From: Lachnospiraceae bacterium | GTDB lineage: Bacteria > Bacillota > Clostridia > Lachnospirales > Lachnospiraceae | DNA: 64,000 bases | NCBI GenBank assembly: GCA_902363835.1 | Contig: CABJBM010000028.1 | Coordinates: 1 to 64,000, forward strand | Direction: 5' to 3' | In this document: piece after piece, positions 43,379-52,041 of the stretch | Layout of the letters: every line of letters begins with the position of its first letter | Position numbering within the stretch: position 1 is the first letter of the stretch | Notes under the pieces: generated by a model | What the model saw: the letters and a program-made list of their open reading frames with translations, nothing else | Databases searched by the model: none | Told to the model about the DNA's origin: nothing | Translations under genes and position numbers: made by a program

Positions 43379-43996
43379 ATGAACCAGCAGGAACTGATTG
43401 CAATGCTTGACAGAATAAGTAAGATCATGAATCAAAACAGAAACTACTTAATAGAACTGGACAGTGTTGTGGGTGACAGTGATCTGGGGCTGACCATGGG
43501 GGATGGATTCCAGGCGGCTTACGAAGCGGTTTCCCATGGGGAGGAGCCGGATCTGGGCAAGCTTTTGTACAAGGCCGGAAAAACCATGGGAAATAAGGTT
43601 CCTTCCACCATGGGGACGTTAATGGCAGCAGGGCTGATGCGTGCCGGAAAGATCTTAAAAGGAAAGACAGAATTGTCCGATGAAGATGTTGTTGTGCTGT
43701 TTGAAGCTTATGAAGCAGGCGTTGCTGATTTAGGTAAGGCAAAAATAGGGGATAAGACCTTTTTAGACGGTTTTCATCCCGGAGTGCAGGCCCTTAAGGC
43801 TAAAGTGGAAGCAGGTGCCACCCTTGAGGAAGGTTTTAAGGAAGCCGCTGAAGCCGCATTGGAAGGCTTTGAACATACTGCTGCAATGATTGCCGTTCAC
43901 GGGAGAGCGGCAACCAGAGGAGAGGCATCCCGCACCTTAAAGGATCCGGGGGCCGCTGTGGCAGCTCTTATTATGAAAGCCGTTGCAGACAGATAA
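43379..43996 (+). CDS. dhaL: dihydroxyacetone kinase subunit DhaL
   Basis: A 205-residue DhaL with the ADP/Mg-binding pattern VGDSDLGLTMGDGF (in place of the common G-D-G-D-H-G), GNKVPSTMGTLMAAGLMRAG, GDKTFLDGFHPGV and a C-terminal AAMIAVHGRAATRGEASR. The ATG at 43379 follows TGGAGG; an earlier in-frame ATG at 43367 overlaps that site. PTS-dependent DhaL needs a DhaM donor, and no dhaM lies here. It may be supplied elsewhere, or the enzyme may use ATP. Last gene of the BMC operon. Confidence 0.92.
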   Translation: MNQQELIAMLDRISKIMNQNRNYLIELDSVVGDSDLGLTMGDGFQAAYEAVSHGEEPDLGKLLYKAGKTMGNKVPSTMGTLMAAGLMRAGKILKGKTELSDEDVVVLFEAYEAGVADLGKAKIGDKTFLDGFHPGVQALKAKVEAGATLEEGFKEAAEAALEGFEHTAAMIAVHGRAATRGEASRTLKDPGAAVAALIMKAVADR

Positions 43997-44004
43997 AACC
44001 ATTG

Positions 44005-44042
44005 ACCGGAGCAGACAGAAATGTTTTGCTCCGGTTTTTTTC
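44005..44042 (+). terminator. terminator of the BMC operon
   Basis: ACCGGAGCA (44005-44013) pairs with TGCTCCGGT (44027-44035) and is followed by a run of T, directly after dhaL. It marks the end of the operon. Confidence 0.9.
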
Positions 44043-44148
44043 TGTAAACTTTTAGTGTTGGCTGCAAAAGGCAAAATGCATATAAAATTAAACCTTGTTA
44101 TTTTACTGGTTCTTCTTTATAATTTAGTAATAGTAAGGGGGCTGAAAT

Positions 44149-44904
44149 ATGAATTTTCAACAGCGTATTTTGTCACATGAATTCCAACTCAATGACACAG
44201 ATGATTTGATTGTAGACTATATCAATCTGCACAGGAAAGAGATCATGAACCTTTCTATAAGAAAGATCGCAGAAGATATTTTCGTTGCGCCCAACGCTGT
44301 CATGAGATTTTCAAAGAAGATCGGTTACAGCGGTTTTTCTGAACTGAAATATGCCTTAAGCAATGAAGATAAACCAGAAGATGGAGGCAAGACACTGGTT
44401 CATCAGCTTATGGAGCATTTGCCGCAGAATATTGTGAAAACATTGGACACCATTGACGAAAGTGTCATTAAAAAGGTATCGAAAACATTAAAAGAGGCAG
44501 ATTGCTGTATATTTGCCGGACTCGGTGATTCCTATCCCTTTTGTGAAATGATGAAAAATAATCTTCGGTGTTATGCCAAAAAGGTAGAATGTGAAATCCA
44601 TATTCATGATATGTTTTATTGCGTGGAGCATGGCAGCAGCAAGGATGTACTGGTTATCATAAGCGCCCGGGGAGAAAATGAACGGCTTTTAAAGCTGACG
44701 CAAAAGGCCAGGGATAAGGGAATGAAAACCATCAGCATTACTCATTTCATCAAGAATCCATTGGCTGATATGACTGATCTGCAGTTGTTTTTCTGGGGAG
44801 AATACCGGGTTGTAAATGATTATAATGTAACGGACCGGTGTGGTTTAATGGTATTGCTGCGGTTACTGAGTGAAGAGTTTTGGAATACTTATTATGAGGA
44901 ATAG
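44149..44904 (+). CDS. RpiR/MurR-family transcriptional regulator
   Basis: A 251-residue protein with an N-terminal HTH_6 domain (IVDYINLHRKEIMNLSIRKI followed by AEDIFVAPNAVMRFSKKIGY) and a C-terminal SIS sugar-isomerase-like domain from about residue 110 (DCCIFAGLGDSYPFCEMM, DVLVIISARGENERLLKLT, KTISITHFIKNPLADMTDL). RpiR regulators sense sugar phosphates. It sits before the mannosidase/PTS genes, with only a terminator between, so it is probably their regulator. Confidence 0.88.
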   Translation: MNFQQRILSHEFQLNDTDDLIVDYINLHRKEIMNLSIRKIAEDIFVAPNAVMRFSKKIGYSGFSELKYALSNEDKPEDGGKTLVHQLMEHLPQNIVKTLDTIDESVIKKVSKTLKEADCCIFAGLGDSYPFCEMMKNNLRCYAKKVECEIHIHDMFYCVEHGSSKDVLVIISARGENERLLKLTQKARDKGMKTISITHFIKNPLADMTDLQLFFWGEYRVVNDYNVTDRCGLMVLLRLLSEEFWNTYYEE

Positions 44905-44919
44905 TTTCTTTGCGTTTGA

Positions 44920-44951
44920 CAGGTATTGTATTGATTACAATACCTGTTTTT
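44920..44951 (+). terminator. terminator after the RpiR regulator gene
   Basis: CAGGTATTGTA and TACAATACCTG form a perfect 11-bp stem with a 5-nt loop, followed by five T. It separates the regulator from the PTS gene. Confidence 0.88.
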
Positions 44952-45060
44952 GTGTATTTGTGTCAAACTCATGGAAAAATCTGTGTGCAAATTACCAAAA
45001 TACAGTTTTCAAAAAAATAAGTGGTATAGTGTACTTAAAAAGAAATAAGGAGGCAGGGTT

Positions 45061-46959
45061 ATGAATCTTCAAGGGGTAACAAGTGAAAAATTGATTGCTT
45101 TGAACTGCAGCTATAAAAGCAAGGATGAAGCAATCCGTGATTTGATTGAAAAACTTTATGAAGAAAAAAAGATCCAATCAAAAGAAGAATTTTATCAGGC
45201 AGTAAAAGAGAGAGAAAGTTTATCAGCTACGGGAATCGATAAGGGGATCGCAATTCCTCATGGGAAGAGCAAGACAGTCAATACTGCTGCATTTGCATTT
45301 GCTTCCGTTAAGGAGCCTATAGAAGACTGGGAGAGCCTGGCTCCGGATAACCGGGTGCGCTATGTGTTTTTACTGGCCATTCCTGAGGCAGAAGCAGGAA
45401 GCACTCACTTAGAGCTGCTGGCAGAATTAATGACAAAGATATCAGATAACTGTTATCTGGAACATCTTCTGTCATCTAAAACCAGTCAGGAGTTTTACAA
45501 AAATCTTTCTTATGAACCTGTAAAAGCGGCTGGGGAAAAAACATATAAAAAGTCAATTGTAGCAGTCACTGCCTGTCCGGCAGGAATTGCCCATACCTAT
45601 ATGGCAGCGGAAGCCCTGGTTCAGGCCGGTGAAGAAATGGGAGTCAAGGTTTATGTGGAAAAACAGGGGGCCAATGGCGTGGAAGACCGCCATACCGCAG
45701 AACACTTAAAGAAAGCTGATGCTGCAGTCTTTGCGGTTGATGTGGCAGTAAAGGATTCCCAGCGTTTTGACCACCTTCCGGTTTACAAAACCAAAGTATC
45801 CGCTCCTCTTAAAGATGCAAAGAGTATTATCAGAGCGGCGCTGGACAAAGCAAAGACCCAGGGAAAACGGGAATATGCAGGAGGCAGGGAAGAAGAAAAG
45901 CAGAGCTTTGGAAGTGAAGTCAAACAGGCGGTGCTCACAGGAGTTTCCTACATCATCCCCATCATTGTTGCAGGCGGTATGATTAATGCGTTTGCAGTAT
46001 TAATAGCTCAGGGATTTGGCTTGCAGGAGCTTTATAATCTGGATAACAGCTGGCTGTGGCTTTTCAGAAAAATGGGGGGAAATACTCTTGGCACCCTGAT
46101 GATTCCCATGCTTTCCGCTTACATGGCTTACTCTCTTGGGGATAAGACAGCGCTTGCACCGGGATTTGCAGCCGGAATTGCTGCGAACCTGATTAACGGC
46201 GGCTTTTTATGTGGTATGCTGGGAGGTTTGGTTGCAGGTTATACTGTGAGAGCCTTAAGAAAGTACATTCCGGCAAAAGGTGTTTTTTCAGGATTTGTTT
46301 CATTTTGGGTTTATCCCGTATTCAGTACATTAATCGTTGGGATCGTCATCATTTTCATCCTTGGAAAGCCTGTTGCATGGCTGAATCAGTCGTTGATTCA
46401 GGTGCTGGGAACCATGAGCGGCTCCAATGCCGGCCTTCTTGGCGCTATTATTGGAATCATGGTATCCTTTGATCTTGGCGGTCCGGTAAACAAGGCGGCA
46501 TACACCTTCTGCGTCGGCGCCATGTCAGAGGGGATCCTGATGCCCTACGCAGCATTTGCTTCTATCAAAATGGTATCTGCATTTGCAGTAACCTTTGCAA
46601 CCGTTGGTTTTAAGCAGTATTTTACAGAAGAAGAGAGAGAGGCTGGAATGTCCACCTGGATTCTGGGACTTGCCGGTATTACCGAGGGTGCTATCCCCTT
46701 AATGATGGCAGATCCTATCCGCGTGATCTTTTCCTTATGCGCCGGTTCTGCAGTGACAGGGGCATTGGTTGCCATATGCAATATTGGCCTGGATGTGCCT
46801 GGAGCGGGAATTTTCTCCCTGTTTTTGTTAAAGGATGGATTTGGCGGATTGGCAAATGCAATGGTATGGTTCTTTGCGGCTGTACTGGGAGCGGTTATTT
46901 CTACAATTCTTCTGGTATTATTAAAGAAAATGAAATTTAAGAAACAACAGAAATCATAG
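45061..46959 (+). CDS. mngA: PTS EIIABC, fructose family (mannosylglycerate type)
   Basis: A 632-residue protein. Residues 1-150 form EIIA, with phosphorylated His67 in GIAIPHGKSKTV. Residues ~164-265 form EIIB, with Cys172 in VTACPAGIAHTYMAAEAL. EIIC follows from ~288 to the end with about nine membrane segments (YIIPIIVAGGMINAFAVLI; DLGGPVNKAAYTFCVGAMSEG; GITEGAIPLMMADPIRV). This A-B-C order is that of the fructose family, which includes MngA (2-O-alpha-mannosyl-D-glycerate). The adjacent GH38 mannosidase supports that substrate. The symbol is by analogy and carries less certainty than the family. Confidence 0.82.
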   Translation: MNLQGVTSEKLIALNCSYKSKDEAIRDLIEKLYEEKKIQSKEEFYQAVKERESLSATGIDKGIAIPHGKSKTVNTAAFAFASVKEPIEDWESLAPDNRVRYVFLLAIPEAEAGSTHLELLAELMTKISDNCYLEHLLSSKTSQEFYKNLSYEPVKAAGEKTYKKSIVAVTACPAGIAHTYMAAEALVQAGEEMGVKVYVEKQGANGVEDRHTAEHLKKADAAVFAVDVAVKDSQRFDHLPVYKTKVSAPLKDAKSIIRAALDKAKTQGKREYAGGREEEKQSFGSEVKQAVLTGVSYIIPIIVAGGMINAFAVLIAQGFGLQELYNLDNSWLWLFRKMGGNTLGTLMIPMLSAYMAYSLGDKTALAPGFAAGIAANLINGGFLCGMLGGLVAGYTVRALRKYIPAKGVFSGFVSFWVYPVFSTLIVGIVIIFILGKPVAWLNQSLIQVLGTMSGSNAGLLGAIIGIMVSFDLGGPVNKAAYTFCVGAMSEGILMPYAAFASIKMVSAFAVTFATVGFKQYFTEEEREAGMSTWILGLAGITEGAIPLMMADPIRVIFSLCAGSAVTGALVAICNIGLDVPGAGIFSLFLLKDGFGGLANAMVWFFAAVLGAVISTILLVLLKKMKFKKQQKS

Positions 46960-46980
46960 AAAAGAAAGGCGGAGAAACGT

Positions 46981-49578
46981 TTGGCAGATCATATACACAT
47001 AGTTCCACATTTTCATTGGGATAGGGAGTGGTACTTTACTGCGGAAGAATCTAAGATTTTACTGGTGCGGGATATGGAAGAAATTCTCACCATGCTGGAA
47101 ACCAGAAGTGAATATCCCTGCTTTGTCTTAGATGGACAGACCTCAGTTCTGGAAGATTATTTTTCTGTGAAGCCGGAAAATTATGAGCGTGTAAAACGTC
47201 TGGTACAACAGGGAAAATTGATCATAGGCCCGTGGTATACCCAGACCGATGAAATGGTAGTGGGAGGGGAATCCATAATTCGTAACCTGCTTTATGGTAT
47301 GATGGACTGTGAGAAGCTGGGGCCGCGTATGGATATTGGATATCTGCCGGATTCTTTTGGGCAGACAGCCCGGCTGCCGCAGATTTTAAATGGATTCGGA
47401 ATCAGACGGTGTATGTTTTGGCGGGGGACTTCGGAGAGAATGGGCACGGACAAAACAGAATTTTACTGGGAAGGGCCGGATGGATCAAAGGTTCTGGTTC
47501 AGCTCCTGCCTCTGGGATATGCAATCGGAAAATATCTGCCAACAGAGCCGGAAGCTCTGAAAGAGAGGCTGGATAAATACCTTCCCGTACTGGATAAGGG
47601 AGCTGCAGGAGATGATATACTTCTTCCCAACGGCCATGACCAGATGCCCATTCAAAAAAATATTTTTCAGGTGATGGAACAGATTGAAAGGCTGTACCCG
47701 GGAAGAAAGGTTTCCATAGGGCGTTATGAAGAAGTTTTTGACCGCACCGGGGAATTGGAAGGCCTGGATACCCTTAAGGGAGAATTTCTGGATGGAAAAT
47801 ACATGCGTGTCCACAGAAGTATCTATTCCTCCAGAGCTGATTTAAAATCTGCAAATACCAGGATTGAAAACAAAATAACGAATTTACTGGAACCTTTGAT
47901 GAGCATTGCCTATAGTCTGGGGATTCCATATGAACATGGCCTGATGGAACAGATATGGAAAGAGCTTTTAAAAAACCATGCTCACGATTCCATTGGCTGC
48001 TGCTGCAGTGATAAGGTTCACAGGGCAATCAATGACCGTTTCTTTCTTGCGGAAGAACGGACCGATCAGCTGATGGATTTTTATATGCGCCAGATTGCCG
48101 ACAGCATGGACAGCACCATATCTGTGGATAAACTTACTGCCTTTAATCTGCTGGCTTATGAAAGATCCCAGGTGATAACAGGGGAGGTTATAACCAGGAT
48201 CCCTGATTTTGAGCTGGAAGATGAAACAGGCAGGAAGATCTCCTTTGAAATATGCACAAGGGAAACAATGGATCCTGGATTGATTGACAGGCAGATCGTA
48301 CATTATGGAAATTACGAACCGTTTGTAAAGTATGAAATTGTTTTTCAGGATACCCTGCCGGCTATGGGATACCGGACATACTTTTTAAAGGAATCACAAG
48401 GGGAAAACCAAAGTACTTCTCAGAAAGTTTCAGCAGATGTAATTGAAAACAGATATTATAAGATTGAAGTATCCGGAAACGGTACCTTATGCATTATTGA
48501 CAAGGAGAGCGGGAATACCTATCCAAAAGTCCTTTTATTAGAGGATGGCAGTGACGATGGGGATGGATACGATTATTCTCCTCTTGAAAAGGATTTTACA
48601 GTTACCAGCAGGGATGTTGACGCTGATGTGAAAATACGCCGCTTAAATCATATGACAAAAGCTGCGATCCGGTATTCCATGCAGGTTCCAAAGGATTTGG
48701 AGAGCAGAAAAAAAGGAAAATGTGACGCTTCGCTGGAGGTGTTCTGGGATATTACCCTGAGAAAAGACTCCAGAGTGATCGAGATTGCATCAGAAATCCA
48801 TAATCAGGCAAAGGATCACCGCCTCAGGGTGTTGATACCCAACACAAGGAGTACCAGGTATTCTGTCAGTGATAATCAATTTGGAGTCATACGGCGGCCT
48901 GTGGAAGACAGTGCAATGAAAGTCTGGGAAAAAGAAAAATGGTCAGAGCGCCCGGATTCTATCTATCCTTTCCTTTCTTATGTATCTCCGGAGGGAGATA
49001 CCGGAATAGCAGTACTGACTAATTCTGTGCGGGAATATGAGATGACGGGGCAGGGGTATGATACCACGGCAATTACGCTGTTTCGCTGCGTGGGAGTGCT
49101 GGGAAAGGAAGAACTGTATCGCCGTCCGGGAAGACCTTCGGGAATTAAGATGGAAACACCGGATTCCCAGATGCAGGGCGTGCAAAGATTTGAATTTGCC
49201 CTGACAACCTGGATTCCCTGTGCGGCACAGCTGGCAAAAGAGTATATAACACCGGTTATCACATACAATCAGATGCCATATCATGCCATGAAATTGAACC
49301 CTGCTGAAATCAAAGTGCCATACCAGTACAGTCTTCTTAAGATAGAAGAAAAAGGACTGATCCTCAGTGCGCTGAAAAAAGCGGAAAAAACAGAGGAACT
49401 GATTCTCCGCTGTTATAATCCGTCTGACTGCAGGCTTCTGCTCCATGGGCATACCCATTGGACGGTTTGGAGCGAGTGCGGCCTGGATGAAAAGGAAAAT
49501 GGGGAAAATGCGGACTGCAAAAGCATTGCCATTGAGCCTGGCCAGATCAGAACCTTTGCAGTTAAGCCGGAAAAATAG
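46981..49578 (+). CDS. mngB: GH38 alpha-mannosidase (mannosylglycerate hydrolase-like)
   Basis: An 865-residue family 38 glycoside hydrolase from a TTG start preceded by AAAGGCGGAG. Landmarks are HIVPHFHWDREWYFTAEESK (metal-binding His/Asp), the nucleophile Asp124 in GYLPDSFGQTARLPQIL, MFWRGTSERMGTDKTEFYWE, NGHDQMPIQ and LLKNHAHDSIGCCCSDKVHR. C-terminal beta domains follow from about residue 510. It would hydrolyse 6-phospho-mannosylglycerate to mannose-6-phosphate and glycerate. A glycerate kinase is not encoded nearby. It follows the PTS gene by 21 nt. Confidence 0.88.
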   Translation: MADHIHIVPHFHWDREWYFTAEESKILLVRDMEEILTMLETRSEYPCFVLDGQTSVLEDYFSVKPENYERVKRLVQQGKLIIGPWYTQTDEMVVGGESIIRNLLYGMMDCEKLGPRMDIGYLPDSFGQTARLPQILNGFGIRRCMFWRGTSERMGTDKTEFYWEGPDGSKVLVQLLPLGYAIGKYLPTEPEALKERLDKYLPVLDKGAAGDDILLPNGHDQMPIQKNIFQVMEQIERLYPGRKVSIGRYEEVFDRTGELEGLDTLKGEFLDGKYMRVHRSIYSSRADLKSANTRIENKITNLLEPLMSIAYSLGIPYEHGLMEQIWKELLKNHAHDSIGCCCSDKVHRAINDRFFLAEERTDQLMDFYMRQIADSMDSTISVDKLTAFNLLAYERSQVITGEVITRIPDFELEDETGRKISFEICTRETMDPGLIDRQIVHYGNYEPFVKYEIVFQDTLPAMGYRTYFLKESQGENQSTSQKVSADVIENRYYKIEVSGNGTLCIIDKESGNTYPKVLLLEDGSDDGDGYDYSPLEKDFTVTSRDVDADVKIRRLNHMTKAAIRYSMQVPKDLESRKKGKCDASLEVFWDITLRKDSRVIEIASEIHNQAKDHRLRVLIPNTRSTRYSVSDNQFGVIRRPVEDSAMKVWEKEKWSERPDSIYPFLSYVSPEGDTGIAVLTNSVREYEMTGQGYDTTAITLFRCVGVLGKEELYRRPGRPSGIKMETPDSQMQGVQRFEFALTTWIPCAAQLAKEYITPVITYNQMPYHAMKLNPAEIKVPYQYSLLKIEEKGLILSALKKAEKTEELILRCYNPSDCRLLLHGHTHWTVWSECGLDEKENGENADCKSIAIEPGQIRTFAVKPEK

Positions 49579-49790
49579 AGAGAGGTTTTCAGGAAACCGG
49601 AGCAGACAAAAAAGCGTCTGCTCTGGTTTGCTCTCATGGATGTTTGACAGGGGAATCTTGCATTTTTGTAGAAAACATACAATTTTTTGTTGAAAAATTG
49701 GAACAAATGCAGAAAATCTTAAAAACAGTTGCATCACTTTGCAAACAGTGTTATATTGTGTCTAGTTGAGTACAACTGAATAGCAAAACA

Positions 49791-49830
49791 GGAAGACGTG
49801 TTACTGGTAATGCAGGCAAGATCGGATTGA
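49791..49830 (+). promoter_or_regulatory. RAT ribonucleic antiterminator site
   Basis: The sequence around GTGTTACTGGTAATGCAGGC followed by AAGATCGGATTG matches the RAT consensus bound by BglG/LicT/SacY antiterminators (TTACTG, a short loop, then GCAGGCAA). It overlaps the left part of the following terminator region, as expected. The original operon controlled here was a beta-glucoside-type PTS operon, now truncated. Confidence 0.8.
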
Positions 49831-49841
49831 GCAAGGAGTTA

Positions 49842-49900
49842 TAAGACCTATTATTTTCTATGGTCTTATGATTCACATGGCTTGGTCGGGTCTTTTTTAT
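49842..49900 (+). terminator. terminator controlled by the RAT site
   Basis: AAGACC pairs either with the nearby GGTCTT or with the distal GGTC.GGGTCTT that precedes a run of T and A/T. It lies just behind the RAT, where antiterminator protein binding would prevent its folding. Confidence 0.65.
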
Positions 49901-49955
49901 TTTGTCATTCCGGCCGGATGACAAAATACTAAAATACTTGAAAGAGGTTTGGAAA

Positions 49956-50093
49956 ATGAATTATAATCAAATAGCCAAAGACATTATAACAAATGTGGGC
50001 GGCTCTGAAAACATAAGAGGACTTACCCATTGTTTTACCAGATTAAGATGGGCAAGGGAATTGGATTTAATAAGTCCATTGGGCATCATTTAA
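49956..50093 (+). pseudogene. truncated PTS EIIB (beta-glucoside type) fragment
   Basis: Only the first ~31 codons of a BglP/BglF-type PTS EIIBCA remain: NYNQIAKDIITNVGGSENIR and then GLTHCFTRLR, with the EIIB active-site Cys. Directly after R-L-R the DNA switches to licT coding sequence in another frame, so translation runs on for a dozen unrelated residues to a stop. The start has AGAGG upstream and lies behind a RAT site, as for an intact bglP. This is the left part of a deletion chimera. Confidence 0.82.
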
Positions 50094-50833
50094 AAAGTGA
50101 AGACATTGAAAAGGTATTTGTCTTAAAGGACCGGTCTGTTTCCAAGAATATTATCCGGCTTGCATCCGAAATCGACAGTACCTACTTTGAGCTGGCAAAA
50201 CAGGTGATTGATTATGCCATTGACACTTATGGAATGGTATTGATGGAGCATATTTATCTGGGGCTTACGGACCATTTATCTTTTGCCGTAAAAAGAAACA
50301 ATGAGGGGATTTTAATACAGAATTTTTACACGCAGACTTTAAAACGTTTCAATCCAAAGGAATTTCAGGTGGGCTTATATGCCCTGCAGCTTGTGAGGGA
50401 GGGGCTGCAGGTGGAGCTGCCTGAAGATGAGGCCGGAAATATTGCTTTTCATTTTATCAATGCCCAGACAAACAGCTCCAACAGCATTGATAACCAGAAA
50501 ATATTTGAAACAGTCAAAGGAATTTTGGATATTGTAAAATACAATTTCTCCATTCTCTACGATGAGGACGGCATTGGCTACACCCGCTTTGTGACTCATC
50601 TGCGCCTTTTTGCACAGCGGCTTGTAAACGGCAGCCAGGATTTATATGATTATGAAGATTCTTTTTACACCCGTGTGCTGGAAAGCTGCCCAAGGGAGTA
50701 TGAATGTGTGAAAAAAATCGGCATATTTATTAAGGAAAAGTTTGATTCCAAACTGTCCAGGCAGGAAGAAATGTATCTTGCCGTCCACATTCACAGAATT
50801 TTAGAGGAATACGCTCAAAGGAAGAAAACATGA
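50030..50833 (+). pseudogene. LicT/BglG-family antiterminator lacking its RNA-binding N-terminus
   Basis: From MGKGIGFNKS (ATG at 50048) onward this is a normal LicT-like antiterminator. It has the end of the CAT domain (IEKVFVLKDRSVS), PRD1 with His in LTDHLSFAVKR and in AFHFINA, and PRD2 with His in FVTHLRLF and LAVHIHRIL. About 25 N-terminal residues that carry most of the RNA contacts are missing, replaced by out-of-frame EIIB DNA. No ribosome binding site is visible at the TTG (50030) or ATG (50048). The PRDs and all four regulatory histidines are intact, so the deletion is probably recent. The protein, if made, should not bind RAT. Confidence 0.78.
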
Positions 50834-52026
50834 AAGAACAGATTTTAAAGGAACATACATTTACCCGTAAACAGGAAATCCATTATCTTGCCATGGTATC
50901 CCTGTTCTGGTTTGCGCAATATGTATACATTCCGTATCAGACGCCTTTTTTAACTGCTGCCGGAGCCGGAAGCGCATTTACCGGAATGGTTGTGGGAGCC
51001 TATGGAATTTCCCAATTGATCTTACGGTTCCCCATAGGGCTTTGTGCGGATTCCGTTGGCAGGCATAAATATTTTATTATGGCAGGGGCCCTTGCCTCAG
51101 GAACTGCATCTGTTTTCCGGGTCGTCTGGTGCAATGGCCCCGGTTTTCTGGTCGCCAATCTTTTTTCCGGGCTGGCTTCCGCCATGTGGATCTCTTTTAT
51201 GGTATTTTATACCAGCCATTTTTCCGTTCAGGACCAACAGTCTGCCACCAGCCGGATCGTACTGTTCAACAATTTTGGAATGCTCCTGGGTTTCCTGTGC
51301 AGTGCGGCCAGTTATCGCCGGCTTGGCATGGCAGGGATCTGTGTATTAAGCGTCTGCGCAGGCCTGATAGCTTTTCTTTTTTCTGCAGGGATTAAAGAAA
51401 CGGCTGTTCAGCCCGGCATACATAAGACCAGGGAGCTGCTTTCTGTTTGTAAAAATAAACGCCTGTTAATGTTCTCTTTTATAGCCCTGATCCAGCAGGG
51501 AATCCAGCTGACCACTGCCATGTCATTTACAAACCAGATATTAAAATCACTGGGCGCGTCTGATGGGATGGTGGGGATATCCTCAGTTATCTATATGATG
51601 TCATCCGTAGGGTTTGCGGCTTTTGCGGCGTCCGGCATCTGCAGAGGCAAAGGTCCGAGGTTCTGGATTCCTCTGGTATTTGCAGTTGTGGCCCTGTATT
51701 GCGTGCTGGTTCCGGCCGCAGGAAGTATTCCTGTGCTTTTGCTGCTGCAAATTTTACCTGGGATGTCCACCGGAATTTTATTTTCTTTTGCAACCTCAGA
51801 GGCAATGGAAGAAATACCGGCACAGAGCAGATCCACTGCAATGGGACTGTTTCAGGCCGTATATGCGGTGGGAATGACAACGTTCCCTGTTTTTACCGGG
51901 GCGCTGGCCACTGGGAGGGGAATAAGGGCCGGTTATCTGCTGTTGGCAGGAATTGCCTGCCTGGGCGGTATTGGGGCAGTGATATTTTATAAAAGAAAAG
52001 CTGCCGGTCATGGAGCCGGCAGCTAA
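50830..52026 (+). CDS. MFS transporter
   Basis: A 398-residue protein with about twelve hydrophobic segments. It has MFS motif A between TM2 and TM3 (GLCADSVGRHKYFIM), TM5 region NNFGMLLGFLCSAA, and a C-terminal half starting about residue 205. The start ATG overlaps the LicT remnant stop (ATGA), so translation would be coupled to that broken gene. The substrate cannot be told; position suggests a sugar or sugar derivative. It ends 15 nt before the convergent S8 gene. Confidence 0.85.
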   Translation: MKEQILKEHTFTRKQEIHYLAMVSLFWFAQYVYIPYQTPFLTAAGAGSAFTGMVVGAYGISQLILRFPIGLCADSVGRHKYFIMAGALASGTASVFRVVWCNGPGFLVANLFSGLASAMWISFMVFYTSHFSVQDQQSATSRIVLFNNFGMLLGFLCSAASYRRLGMAGICVLSVCAGLIAFLFSAGIKETAVQPGIHKTRELLSVCKNKRLLMFSFIALIQQGIQLTTAMSFTNQILKSLGASDGMVGISSVIYMMSSVGFAAFAASGICRGKGPRFWIPLVFAVVALYCVLVPAAGSIPVLLLLQILPGMSTGILFSFATSEAMEEIPAQSRSTAMGLFQAVYAVGMTTFPVFTGALATGRGIRAGYLLLAGIACLGGIGAVIFYKRKAAGHGAGS

Positions 52027-52041
52027 AGGAGTTTTTGTCCA

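Larger units (their letters stand above)
49579..49955 (+). other. intergenic region with RAT site, terminator and inverted repeat
   Basis: After a weak hairpin behind the mannosidase gene (AGCAGAC/GTCTGCT, about 49599-49623), the region holds the RAT/terminator pair listed separately. It also holds a 29-bp near-perfect inverted repeat (ATTTTGTCAT, CCGGCCGG, ATGACAAAAT; 49899-49927) just before the EIIB fragment. The region upstream of the RAT should contain its promoter, for which TTATATTGT near 49751 is a weak -10 candidate. Confidence 0.5.

Noticed and set aside
50030..50833. Reading the antiterminator as an intact gene starting at TTG
   Set aside because: The TTG lies inside the EIIB fragment, has no ribosome binding site, and the N-terminal RNA-binding strands of the LicT family are missing.
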